DNA of 38,326 nucleotides. It comes from an uncultured Eubacteriales bacterium. Its GTDB lineage: Bacteria > Bacillota > Clostridia > Oscillospirales > CAG-272. Each line of letters opens with the position of its first letter. Position 1 is the first letter of the stretch. The notes under the pieces are model-generated. The model had not been told where the DNA came from. It saw nothing but the letters and a program-made list of their open reading frames with translations, and searched no databases. Shown piece by piece: positions 30,955 through 38,326 of the stretch. Made by a program: the position numbers and the translations under genes. The stretch covers positions 1 to 38,326 of the forward strand of contig CATKFO010000034.1 in the NCBI GenBank assembly GCA_949747515.1, in the 5' to 3' direction.

Positions 30955-31805
30955 TATATTCGTTAAAGGATAGATACAGTGTTAAATTTCTATGTAAAAT
31001 AATGTCTGTTAACCGTTCCGGATATTACAAATGGTTAGCACGAAAAGACAAACCGAACAGATATGAACAAGACAGAAAGATACTTACTGAATTACTGTTA
31101 GAAGAACATAAGAAACACAAGACAAAAGGCTATCATTATCTTGCGAACTTAGTTCGTAAGGAAACTGGCTGGGTGTTTTCAGACAATTTGGCACACAAAT
31201 GTTGCAAATTAGCAGGAATACGCTCCCAAACAAACAGGGGAAGAAAAATTGTCAGCAAAGAAAACATAAAATTTCCCAATACTATTAGAGGAAATTGGAA
31301 CGTAACGAAACCACTAGAAATCGTAGTATCAGATATGACGTGCATAAAACATAAAGGGGTTCGTTGGGAATGGACATACCTTTTGGATGTGTTCAATAAC
31401 GAAATTATTGCAAGCTGTGTAACAAACAAGGTCGGTAGTAGCTTACCGTATTATCATTGCCTAGAATATTTAATAGAGAAAAAGAAAGAGCAGACATACC
31501 CGGTCACACTTCACACCGACCAAGGCAGTGTCTACTCATCAGCAGGCTTTTATCAAGCCCATAAAGATTATACCAATATTAAGCGCTCTATGTCAAGAGC
31601 CAGAACACCAACAGACAATCCAATCATTGAATCATTAAACGGTTGGATCAAAGAAGAAATGAGAACAGATTTTAATTTAAATGCCGCTGAGTTTATTCCC
31701 TCGTTTATTGAGGACTATGTTCATTACTTCAACAATGAAAGATTATCTTACAAACTTAATTACACACCCCCTGTTCAATACAGAATCGAACAAGGGTTTG
31801 ACTAA
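30930..31805 (+). CDS. IS3 OrfB transposase (DDE integrase core)
   Basis: The frame is open from the slippery TTTAAAA and includes upstream residues (CEYEIIYSLKDRYSVKFLCKI) continuing into MSVNRSGYYKWL from ATG31002. It is normally made as OrfAB. The HTH_21 region (KTKGYHYLANLV) is followed by the rve core with Asp111 (VSDMT), Asp173 (HTDQG) and Glu210 (NPIIES), numbered from ATG31002. All catalytic residues are intact, so the element may be active. Confidence 0.92.
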   Translation, partial: FKRCEYEIIYSLKDRYSVKFLCKIMSVNRSGYYKWLARKDKPNRYEQDRKILTELLLEEHKKHKTKGYHYLANLVRKETGWVFSDNLAHKCCKLAGIRSQTNRGRKIVSKENIKFPNTIRGNWNVTKPLEIVVSDMTCIKHKGVRWEWTYLLDVFNNEIIASCVTNKVGSSLPYYHCLEYLIEKKKEQTYPVTLHTDQGSVYSSAGFYQAHKDYTNIKRSMSRARTPTDNPIIESLNGWIKEEMRTDFNLNAAEFIPSFIEDYVHYFNNERLSYKLNYTPPVQYRIEQGFD

Positions 31806-31895
31806 GAGGTGGTTTTTTTCTGTCTACTTTTACTTGACAAGTTCACACCGCCGGTGGTCCTGATTTCAGAATATTTTCCGTTTATTTTATGATAA

Positions 31896-33698
31896 CTAAG
31901 CCGTTTTTTCAAACTGACTTTTATACAGTTCCGAGTAAAATCCTCCCTGTTCCATTAAAGCATAGTGATCTCCGGATTCAATGACGTCGCCGTCTTTCAT
32001 TACAAGTATTAAGTCGGAATTTTTTATGGTAGAAAGTCGGTGAGCGATTACAAAGCTCGTTCTATTAGCCGTTAGTTCGTCCATAGCTTTCTGAATAACG
32101 GCCTCCGTTCTGGTATCGACCGAGGAGGTTGCCTCGTCAAGAATCAGCATGGGACACTTTTGAAGCATAGCGCGAGCTATTGTTAAAAGTTGTTTTTGTC
32201 CTGCTGAAACAGACGTGCTCTCGCTCAAAATTGTATCAAGGCCGTGCGGCAGTCCACTAACAAAACGTTCTATGCCGCATGTTTTCAGTACTTTGCGTAT
32301 TTCATCGTCTGTTATATCAGTCATATTATATACAAGATTTTCTCTTATCGTTCCTTCAAAAAGCCATGTGTCTTGAAGCACCATTGCAAACATATCATGC
32401 ACGTCCTCACGCTTTATTTCTTCTAAAGAAACGCCGTCTACCATGATAGAGCCGGAATTTACTTCAAAAAAGCGCATCAGTAAATTAACTAAAGTGGTCT
32501 TCCCCGCTCCCGTCGGCCCAACTATAGCGATTTTCTGTCCAGGCTTAACGGCGGCGGAAAAATCTTTTATGATAATTTTATCAGGCGCATCCGGATAGCT
32601 AAAACTAACGTGATCGAAAACTACCGAGCCCTTTACGGACTCTGGGGCCGACTTTTTATTTTCTTCATTTGACAGTTCTTCTGTTTCAAGAAAATCAAAT
32701 ATTCTGTTTGCGGAAGCAAACGCAGTCTGCATATTTGTAATACCCTGAGCAATCTGAGAAAGAGGAGTAGAGAAAAGACGTGCGTAAAGGATAAAAGAAA
32801 CTATAACTCCAAACGTTATATTCCCGTTTATTGCAAGAAGAGCTCCTACTACGCAGACGGTTACATAGCTAATATTTCCAATGGCGGTCATTAAAGGCTG
32901 CATTATTCCGGATATGAACTGCGATTTCCAGTTGGCGTCGTAAACCGATTGATTAAGAGCTGAAAATTTATCTTTAATTTTATTCTTAGCCTTGGATATG
33001 TTTACAATCATATGACCGGAGTACATTTCCTCAATATATCCGTTTATATTGCCAATATTTTTTTGCTGAGCTATAAAGTATTTTTGCGACCGTCCGATAA
33101 CAAGGACTATCATTCCCATGCCTATAATCGTTACGATCAAAACGCATATCGCAAGACGAAAATCGGTTATAAACATCATAATAAGACAGCCGATAAATTG
33201 GGTCGCAGAGCTAACGACGCCAGGCAAGCTGTTAGATAATCCTTGCTGCAACGTACTGACGTCGTTTGTAATTCGGCTTAGAATATCTCCGTATGATGTA
33301 GAGCTGAAGTACTTTTGTGGAACTCTGTTTATTTTTTTGCTGAGATCTTCTCTCATTCTCTTAGAACAATTGAGCGTATAACCCGACAGTATATAGTGCT
33401 GCAAAAAAGTAAGAACTGCTCCAAAAATATAAATTCCGGCCAAGATACCGCTTAATTTGAATATTTCCGCAAGGTTAATTTTTCCAGTTATTCCTTCTCC
33501 CATTAAATCAGCTATCTCGCCTATTCTGTTTGGGCCTACGATTGTCATAACCGCTCCCATCGCGGCTAATAAAAGTCCTGAAAAAAGAACTCCTTTACTA
33601 TTTTTCAGATAGAGCAATAAGCGCTTGATTGCAGAATTCATATCTCCCTTTTCAAATTTATTTTCACCCATATTCCCTTTTTTCATATGATGATTCAC
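31896..33698 (-). CDS. ABC exporter half, canonical Walker B
   Basis: The protein has 600 residues from GTG33698, 5 nt after GAGGTG. Six transmembrane helices (to about 330) precede the nucleotide-binding domain. Walker A is GPTGAGKTT, the signature is the atypical VSAGQKQ, and Walker B MLILDEATSSVD has the catalytic Glu. It forms a heterodimer with the product of 33703-35460. It is probably a multidrug or peptide exporter. Four bases separate the genes, and the upstream stop lies within the ribosome binding site of this one. Confidence 0.93.
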   Translation of the reverse strand: MNHHMKKGNMGENKFEKGDMNSAIKRLLLYLKNSKGVLFSGLLLAAMGAVMTIVGPNRIGEIADLMGEGITGKINLAEIFKLSGILAGIYIFGAVLTFLQHYILSGYTLNCSKRMREDLSKKINRVPQKYFSSTSYGDILSRITNDVSTLQQGLSNSLPGVVSSATQFIGCLIMMFITDFRLAICVLIVTIIGMGMIVLVIGRSQKYFIAQQKNIGNINGYIEEMYSGHMIVNISKAKNKIKDKFSALNQSVYDANWKSQFISGIMQPLMTAIGNISYVTVCVVGALLAINGNITFGVIVSFILYARLFSTPLSQIAQGITNMQTAFASANRIFDFLETEELSNEENKKSAPESVKGSVVFDHVSFSYPDAPDKIIIKDFSAAVKPGQKIAIVGPTGAGKTTLVNLLMRFFEVNSGSIMVDGVSLEEIKREDVHDMFAMVLQDTWLFEGTIRENLVYNMTDITDDEIRKVLKTCGIERFVSGLPHGLDTILSESTSVSAGQKQLLTIARAMLQKCPMLILDEATSSVDTRTEAVIQKAMDELTANRTSFVIAHRLSTIKNSDLILVMKDGDVIESGDHYALMEQGGFYSELYKSQFEKTA

Positions 33699-33702
33699 AA
33701 TT

Positions 33703-35460
33703 TCACCTCAATTCTTCTTCCGTAAGCTGAGAAGTAGCTATCTCACGATATACGCCGCATGTTTTCATAAGTTCGTCGTGCGTCCCAATACCTGCGATTT
33801 TCCCGTCGTCAAGCACGACTATTTTGTTTGCATGTCTGATAGTCCCTATTCTTTGCGCGACTATAAGCTTTGTAACCCCGGATAAATTTTTTTCAAGTCC
33901 CGCTCTGAGAGCGGCGTCCGTTCTATAATCAAGCGCTGAAAATGAATCGTCAAATATAAGTATTTCAGGATTTCGCGCAAGAGCACGGGCTATCGAAAGC
34001 CTTTGTTTTTGTCCGCCTGAAAGATTCTTTCCAGACTGCGCTATATGAGAATCGATCCCATTTGACATCTTTCCTACAAATTCATCAGCTTGAGCCAGCT
34101 TAATCGCTAAGTCGATATCGTCGTCCCGAATCTCATCCGAGGCTTCTCCAAACGCGATATTTTCACGAACTGAACCTGAAAATATAATAGCTTTTTGCGA
34201 TACGTATCCCAATTTATCATACAGCGCGTCAAACGTATAGTCTTTTACATTTACTCCGTCTACGAGAACTTCTCCTTCGGTTGCGTCAAAAAATCTTGCG
34301 ACAAGATTTATAAGAGTTGTTTTTCCGCTTCCTGTCGCGCCAATAAACGCGATAGTTTCTCCTCTTTCAACTCTAAAATTTATATCTCGGAGCTGATTTT
34401 CATTTGAATCTGGATATGCGAAAGAAACGTTTTTAAATTCAACAACGCCAAGTTCTTTTCCTTCATTTACCGTTCCTTCAACAACTGAGGATTTTTGTTT
34501 AAGAACCTCGTTTATACGTCCGGCCGATACCTGCGCCTGCGGGAACATCATAAATATCATAACCATCATCATAAACGACATTACCACATACATTGCGTAA
34601 GTTGTAAATACGGTAATATCGCTAAAAAGACTTAGCTTTGAAGAGAAATCTTCCGCGGAAATTTGACTTAGCAAGACTGATCCAAGACAATATATTCCAA
34701 GCGACAGTCCGTTCATGCCAAGTATCATTACAGGCTGAAAAAACGAAAACATTCGTTGATTAAAAAGCTGCGTTTTCCAAAGATTTTTATTTATTCCGAA
34801 AAACTTTTTATTTTGATATTCCTCAGCGTTAAAAGCATGAACGACGTTTATTCCAGTCAGGTTTTCTCTTGCGGTACGATTCAGCGTATCCATCAATTTC
34901 TGAACCCGTTTAAAACGAGGCAGAACGGTAAACATGATAGCTACTATAGACCCGCATATGAAAACGACAAAAGCCGCCGTTAAAAGCGAGAGTTCCCAGC
35001 TTTTGCCGAGTATTTTTAAAATTGCCCAAATAGCCATAATAGGAGATTTTACGGCAATCTGAAGTCCCATAGCTACAAGCATTTGTATCTGAGTAATATC
35101 GTTAGTGGTACGGTTGATAAGACTTGGAACAGAAAGAGATGACATCTCGTTTTGTCCAAGAGAAAGGACGTGACCAAAAAGCTTTTCTCTTACAGAATAA
35201 CTGAATCCGGCCCCAACTCTTGCGGCAAGATATCCGCAAGCAATAGACGTGGCCGCAGACGCAAGAGTGCACCCTATCATTTTAAAGCCTATTACCCATA
35301 CTTCGTTCATGCTGTTTTCAGCAGATTTTATAAGTTCGGTCAGCGTGCGCATGTAATCCGGCAGCGCCAACTCAAAATATATCTGGACGAGTACAAGCAA
35401 AGCGCATATGACGGACATTATCGCCTCTCGCTTTTTCATTTCTTTTAATAGTTTAAACAT
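33703..35460 (-). CDS. ABC exporter half, degenerate Walker B
   Basis: The 585-residue protein has six transmembrane helices and a nucleotide-binding domain with Walker A GATGSGKTT, a normal LSGGQKQR signature, and Walker B ILIFDDSFSALD with Asp in place of the catalytic Glu. Together with the partner's VSAGQ signature this builds one degenerate ATP site, the TM287/288 and BmrCD arrangement. It is between marR and the second half in one operon, so MarR-controlled drug export is the likely role. Confidence 0.93.
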   Translation of the reverse strand: MFKLLKEMKKREAIMSVICALLVLVQIYFELALPDYMRTLTELIKSAENSMNEVWVIGFKMIGCTLASAATSIACGYLAARVGAGFSYSVREKLFGHVLSLGQNEMSSLSVPSLINRTTNDITQIQMLVAMGLQIAVKSPIMAIWAILKILGKSWELSLLTAAFVVFICGSIVAIMFTVLPRFKRVQKLMDTLNRTARENLTGINVVHAFNAEEYQNKKFFGINKNLWKTQLFNQRMFSFFQPVMILGMNGLSLGIYCLGSVLLSQISAEDFSSKLSLFSDITVFTTYAMYVVMSFMMMVMIFMMFPQAQVSAGRINEVLKQKSSVVEGTVNEGKELGVVEFKNVSFAYPDSNENQLRDINFRVERGETIAFIGATGSGKTTLINLVARFFDATEGEVLVDGVNVKDYTFDALYDKLGYVSQKAIIFSGSVRENIAFGEASDEIRDDDIDLAIKLAQADEFVGKMSNGIDSHIAQSGKNLSGGQKQRLSIARALARNPEILIFDDSFSALDYRTDAALRAGLEKNLSGVTKLIVAQRIGTIRHANKIVVLDDGKIAGIGTHDELMKTCGVYREIATSQLTEEELR

Positions 35461-35504
35461 ACAACCCTTCCTTTAAAAATAGTATAAAATAAATCCATAT
35501 GTTT

Positions 35505-35942
35505 TTACTCAGTATCGCGATCATATGATTTAATATTATTGTAAATTCTTGAAAGAAATTCAAAATAAACTGATATTTCTTCTTTAGTAAAACCGCGAAA
35601 TTGCAGATCAAAAAATTCCTTTTGTTTTTCTAAGCCAAATTTAATCATTGGCTCCGCTTTCTCCGTAATTTTCAGATGAGTTATACGCCTGTCAACTGAA
35701 TTTACTTCTCTTTCTATATATCCGCGGCTGCACAGCCTATTTACGGCAAGAGAAACATGTGATTTAGGAATATTTCTCTTACGACATATATCTGCCGCGA
35801 CGTCGGAGCCTTTGCGTCTTCCAAGAAGAAGCATTAGATCGACCTCTATCGCCGTCATATCAAATTTCTCCATTATTTCTTTTCGGTGTTTGTCGTATAT
35901 TTTCTCAACAGCCACTCTAATGTCAAACATTTGAGATATCAT
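35505..35942 (-). CDS. MarR-family regulator
   Basis: The start is ATG35942 with a weak GGGTG upstream, and the product has 145 residues. The winged helix runs from about 30 to 95 (TAIEVDLMLLLGRRKGSDVAADICRKRNIPKSHVSLAVNRLCSRGYIEREV) with the wing NSVDRRITHLKIT. It is a dimeric repressor that responds to small phenolic or drug ligands. It is the first gene of the leftward exporter operon, preceded by a consensus promoter and a palindrome. Confidence 0.9.
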   Translation of the reverse strand: MISQMFDIRVAVEKIYDKHRKEIMEKFDMTAIEVDLMLLLGRRKGSDVAADICRKRNIPKSHVSLAVNRLCSRGYIEREVNSVDRRITHLKITEKAEPMIKFGLEKQKEFFDLQFRGFTKEEISVYFEFLSRIYNNIKSYDRDTE

Positions 35943-35977
35943 ATTTGCACCCGCTAATACGTTCAATTTTGAACTAT

Positions 35978-36006
35978 ATTATAAACTATAATAATATACT
36001 TGTCAA
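35978..36006 (-). promoter_or_regulatory. marR operon promoter
   Basis: On the minus strand TTGACA (36006-36001), a 17-bp spacer and TATAAT (35983-35978) are consensus, 36 bp before marR. TATAGTT is repeated across the spacer and -10 region. Confidence 0.8.
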
Positions 36007-36010
36007 CATA

Positions 36011-36025
36011 TAACTAATATAGTTA
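36011..36025. promoter_or_regulatory. Probable MarR operator
   Basis: TAACTA-ATA-TAGTTA is a perfect palindrome immediately upstream of the -35 box and is the size expected for MarR binding. The same TAGTT half recurs in the promoter, suggesting autorepression. Confidence 0.6.
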
Positions 36026-36093
36026 ACATATTATTTACCTGATAAATTGCTTTCAAACCATACCTTATTCGCCTGAAAAGAAGAAAAAACAAT

Positions 36094-36130
36094 AAAAAAA
36101 CGACGCCCGCTATATAAACAAGCAGACGAC
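36094..36130 (-). terminator. Terminator of the NlpC/P60 gene
   Basis: On the minus strand CGTCTGCT and AGCGGGCG pair (two G-U pairs) around an AT-rich loop, followed by TCGTTTTTTT. Confidence 0.6.
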
Positions 36131-36155
36131 GTTTTGCAATCATTATAACGCGGAG

Positions 36156-37496
36156 CTAATCTATAATATTTATGTATTTAACCCCTTTAAAATTATTCTT
36201 TTCAGCAACGCATACGCTTCCTCCGACCTTTGGAGCATGTATAAACGAGTACTTTCCTTCCTCGTTACCTATATAAAGCATTGTATGCTCAGGATAATAT
36301 ATGACTATAGGCGCGCGGCTGTTTATAAATATATTCGATATATCTTTTTGTGACATATACATGGTCGATGTAGGAGAGCCTATTGAACGCTCCTGTTCAA
36401 CAGTGTCGCGTGGAAAAACAAATCCAAACGTAGAGAAAACATTTAAAATGAAAGACGAACAGTCAACTCCGTCGTTAAGACCTCCCCAGCCATATTTTGT
36501 ACCTTCATACTTAAACGCCTGATTTAATACCGACGCATACGTATACTGCAAATATCCTTCGTGAACGTCGGAAGAGCTTACTTTGCACGCCGCGAACTCA
36601 AGCATGCCTCCTGCGTCTCTGAGCGGCGTAATTATCAAATATTCGTTTCCCTTTTTCTCCATAATTGGAATGCGCGCGCCCATATCATATTTTTCACCGT
36701 TCACGGTTATCATGGAGGAAACGACGACGACGAATCTATCGGGCTCTGCAAACTCTATCCACATCTCTTCGTTTTCAGTAAGAGCAATGCATTCCGAATC
36801 CACCCATCCTTCATAATTATACGATCGCACATAAAAAAATTTGCCGTCGACGCTCGGATGAAGAGCCCAAATTGGAGTTCCCACGCGCAGCTCCGTCAGT
36901 TGAAGAACGTCGCATTTATCGTCCTTAGACGAATAAAGTTCGTCTTTATATGGAAGCGATCGTAAATTAGCGCGAGATGAAACGACGGCGCGCCATGGTT
37001 TGAAGTCTTCCGTCATTTCAATTCCGCGATTATCTAAAATCCTTAAATATTCCTCTTCTTTAAATTCGCCGCCATATCTATCGTATAAAGGCAAAATATC
37101 TGTTTTTTGATTATTTAACGTCTTATAAATTTCGTCTCGCGTTACGCTCTTTCCATAACCGCATATATCTACTAAGGTATTGGTTCGATCACGAATAGCT
37201 TCGTTTCTTTTCTTTATTTCTTGACCTGAAAGAATTACTTCTTCTGGATTATCAATAAGATTTATCCACTTTTGAGCGCTTTCAAGATACTCAACGGGTT
37301 CGTCATAATTTGATGAAGAGACGTATGGATCGTCGGTATCTAAGCCATTATTCGTGTCTTGAAGACTTGAACTGATCTCGCAAGACGAAGCATAGTTAAT
37401 CGTCGATTCAGACCGTCTGTTATCAATATTGCCGCACGAAGATAACGTTATAGTCAACACAATAACCGATAAAATAATCTCTGATAATTTCGACAA
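36156..37496 (-). CDS. SH3 / NlpC-P60 lipoprotein peptidase
   Basis: The protein has 446 residues from TTG37496, 10 nt after AAGGAGG. Lipobox LSSC places lipidated Cys21. A linker and a helical region (about 65-150) precede an SH3-like domain (about 168-240, VVSSRANLRSLPYKD ... YNYEGWVDSECIAL), a second all-beta region, and the NlpC/P60 domain from about 320 with Cys346 (YGWGG-DGVDCSSFI), His404 (YPEHTMLYIG) and His420. It would cut cell wall stem peptides outside the membrane. Architecture resembles the YkfC/Spr-type gamma-D-Glu-diamino acid endopeptidases. Confidence 0.9.
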   Translation of the reverse strand: MSKLSEIILSVIVLTITLSSCGNIDNRRSESTINYASSCEISSSLQDTNNGLDTDDPYVSSSNYDEPVEYLESAQKWINLIDNPEEVILSGQEIKKRNEAIRDRTNTLVDICGYGKSVTRDEIYKTLNNQKTDILPLYDRYGGEFKEEEYLRILDNRGIEMTEDFKPWRAVVSSRANLRSLPYKDELYSSKDDKCDVLQLTELRVGTPIWALHPSVDGKFFYVRSYNYEGWVDSECIALTENEEMWIEFAEPDRFVVVVSSMITVNGEKYDMGARIPIMEKKGNEYLIITPLRDAGGMLEFAACKVSSSDVHEGYLQYTYASVLNQAFKYEGTKYGWGGLNDGVDCSSFILNVFSTFGFVFPRDTVEQERSIGSPTSTMYMSQKDISNIFINSRAPIVIYYPEHTMLYIGNEEGKYSFIHAPKVGGSVCVAEKNNFKGVKYINIID

Positions 37497-37513
37497 AATT
37501 CAACAACCTCCTT

Positions 37514-37551
37514 ATAAAAATACCGCCGAAAATATCAAAAAACGGCGGTAT
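37514..37551 (-). terminator. Terminator of the 37574-37900 gene
   Basis: TACCGCCG (37521-37528) and CGGCGGTA (37543-37550) form an 8-bp stem; on the minus strand a TTTTTATAAGG tail follows. Confidence 0.85.
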
Positions 37552-37573
37552 AATCTCTCACAATATCATTATT

Positions 37574-37900
37574 TCAATTGTTCGAGCTTGCTGAATATCG
37601 TTCAAGCCAGATAAGTCCTATTTCAAAAGCGTCGGAAAAACCGTTTTTCATATCCTGCTTTACGATCCTTTCGTGATCGGGAAGTCTCATATCAGTCTTT
37701 AAAAGCTGAAGTAAAATTTTGTCGGGAACCTGTTTATCTCCCTCGCTTTTAGTCGACATTATTATCATTTGGATTATATATTCGTTATCCATAGAGCCGT
37801 AGCAAATAACGTTATCCTCTCGCACAAGAGGAAGGCCGCGATACATGAGAAAGTTCCCGTCTACTGTAGAAAAAGTTTCAAATTCCTTTTTTTCCGCCAT
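37574..37900 (-). CDS. Conserved clostridial small protein
   Basis: The start is ATG37900, 6 nt after GGTGAG; an upstream ATG at 37921 has no site. The 108-residue protein (EFETFSTVDGNFLMYRGLPLVREDNVICYGSMDNEYIIQMIIMSTK ... PDKILLQLLKTDMRLPDHERIVKQ ... GLIWLERY) is of a type I associate with gut Clostridia genomes, without a known function. It is a compact alpha/beta protein with no membrane segment. It is monocistronic, with its own promoter region and terminator. Confidence 0.7.
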   Translation of the reverse strand: MAEKKEFETFSTVDGNFLMYRGLPLVREDNVICYGSMDNEYIIQMIIMSTKSEGDKQVPDKILLQLLKTDMRLPDHERIVKQDMKNGFSDAFEIGLIWLERYSASSNN

Positions 37901-37922
37901 TCTTGTCTCACCATCTTCCATA

Positions 37923-37955
37923 AATATAATTATACATTATATATTGTACAATATA
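37923..37955 (-). promoter_or_regulatory. Promoter region with palindrome
   Basis: On the minus strand TTGTAC (37951-37946), 17 bp and TATATT (37928-37923) form a weak promoter. The perfect palindrome TATATTGTACAATATA (37940-37955) overlaps the -35 box. Confidence 0.4.
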
Positions 37956-37995
37956 TTGTGAGGTTTGTCAAGATTATAGATGCGAACGAAATTTT

Positions 37996-38326
37996 TTACT
38001 CAATCTTTCCCGACGCCATCAATTTTACAGAGGCGATAAACCTTTCGGCATCGTTCAAATTATTTGAATACCCTGCGGAAGCTCTTACCGCTCCGCTATC
38101 TCCCGTACCAATCGATCTATGGGCAAGAGGCGAACAATGAAATCCTTCTCGTACGCAAATTCCGCGATTATCAAGATAGCGAGCTACATCTGAAGGAGCG
38201 TAGCCTCGCACTCCGAAAAGCGTAATTGGCCCTGGCAAAAAATTTCCGTACAACGACACTCCGTCAATTTGAGACAGTTCCCTTCTTATAACTCCCCCAA
38301 TATAATCCTCATGACGAGCAATAGAA
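37996..38326 (-). CDS. Class V aminotransferase / cysteine desulfurase-like, 3' part
   Basis: The open frame runs from the right window edge to TAA37996 and gives the last 110 or so residues. The C-terminal motif GVRGYAPSDVARYLDNRGICVREGFHCSPLAHRSIGT and GAVRASAGYSNNLNDAERFI match the small domain of class V PLP enzymes such as SufS/CsdA, with the Cys in FHCSP probably the persulfide-relay position of NifS/CsdA-like members. The Lys that binds PLP is outside the window, so the subfamily is uncertain. Confidence 0.85.
   Translation of the reverse strand, partial: SIARHEDYIGGVIRRELSQIDGVSLYGNFLPGPITLFGVRGYAPSDVARYLDNRGICVREGFHCSPLAHRSIGTGDSGAVRASAGYSNNLNDAERFIASVKLMASGKIE

Larger units (their letters stand above)
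30490..31858 (+). mobile_element. IS3-family insertion sequence
   Basis: Terminal inverted repeats at 30490-30527 and 31821-31858 share about 29 of 38 positions, with outer ACCACCGGC exact and inner GTAGACA exact. They bracket orfA and orfB, and an inner AAAAAACCACC is repeated as well. The element lies between terminators in an intergenic gap, so no gene is broken. No target-site duplication is evident. The 1369-bp length is normal for IS3. Confidence 0.88.

Noticed and set aside
1..38326. CRISPR array, rRNA or tRNA genes
   Set aside because: No regularly spaced direct repeats, tRNA cloverleaf features or rRNA-like segments were seen on reading both strands.

Overview
The window is AT-rich DNA from a spore-forming member of the Clostridia, probably an uncultured gut Oscillospirales or Christensenellales type. 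Evidence seen in the sequence: yunB, a cotJC fragment, a Na+-pumping decarboxylase operon, bacterial GlnRS next to GluRS, Gram-positive ribosome binding sites and many lipoproteins. No rRNA, tRNA or CRISPR array was found.

Positions 1 to about 9333 are the right end of a prophage-like element whose left end lies outside the window. It holds a leftward run of very small early genes, a divergent promoter pair with matching operators in both -35/-10 spacers (2043-2185), several genes with their own promoter or terminator (a 46-aa basic protein, a DUF4352-type lipoprotein, a DUF4177-like/YidD-like pair), a second repressor with twin palindromic operators (4562-4607), a small ORF under an apparent LexA-box promoter that runs convergently into that repressor gene, a TerB_N-type membrane protein, a candidate structured RNA and a large serine recombinase. 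About 30 bp after the recombinase stop codon the frame resumes as the last two thirds of CotJC, a Mn-catalase-type spore coat protein. The element therefore appears to split cotJC, like the skin element in sigK or SPbeta in spsM, and may be excised during sporulation.

Positions 9.8-22 kb are chromosomal: glnS and gltX, an MBL-fold hydrolase, yunB, a DivIVA-like protein, a winged-helix protein, and a five-gene operon (MmdA-type carboxyltransferase, OadG-like, biotin carrier, OadB, OadA) for biotin-dependent carboxyl transfer coupled to a Na+ pump.

Positions 21.6-30.3 kb carry an amidohydrolase, a P-loop kinase-like protein, a DinB-superfamily protein, a frameshifted flavodoxin-type gene, an operon of hlyIII, a RadC-like JAMM protein, tsaE, tsaB and rpiB, then an AGCS symporter, a lipoprotein and a cyclophilin. 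A complete IS3-type element (30490-31858) follows. Leftward after it are a MarR-regulated heterodimeric ABC exporter, an SH3/NlpC-P60 lipoprotein, a conserved small protein and the 3' end of a class V aminotransferase that leaves the window.
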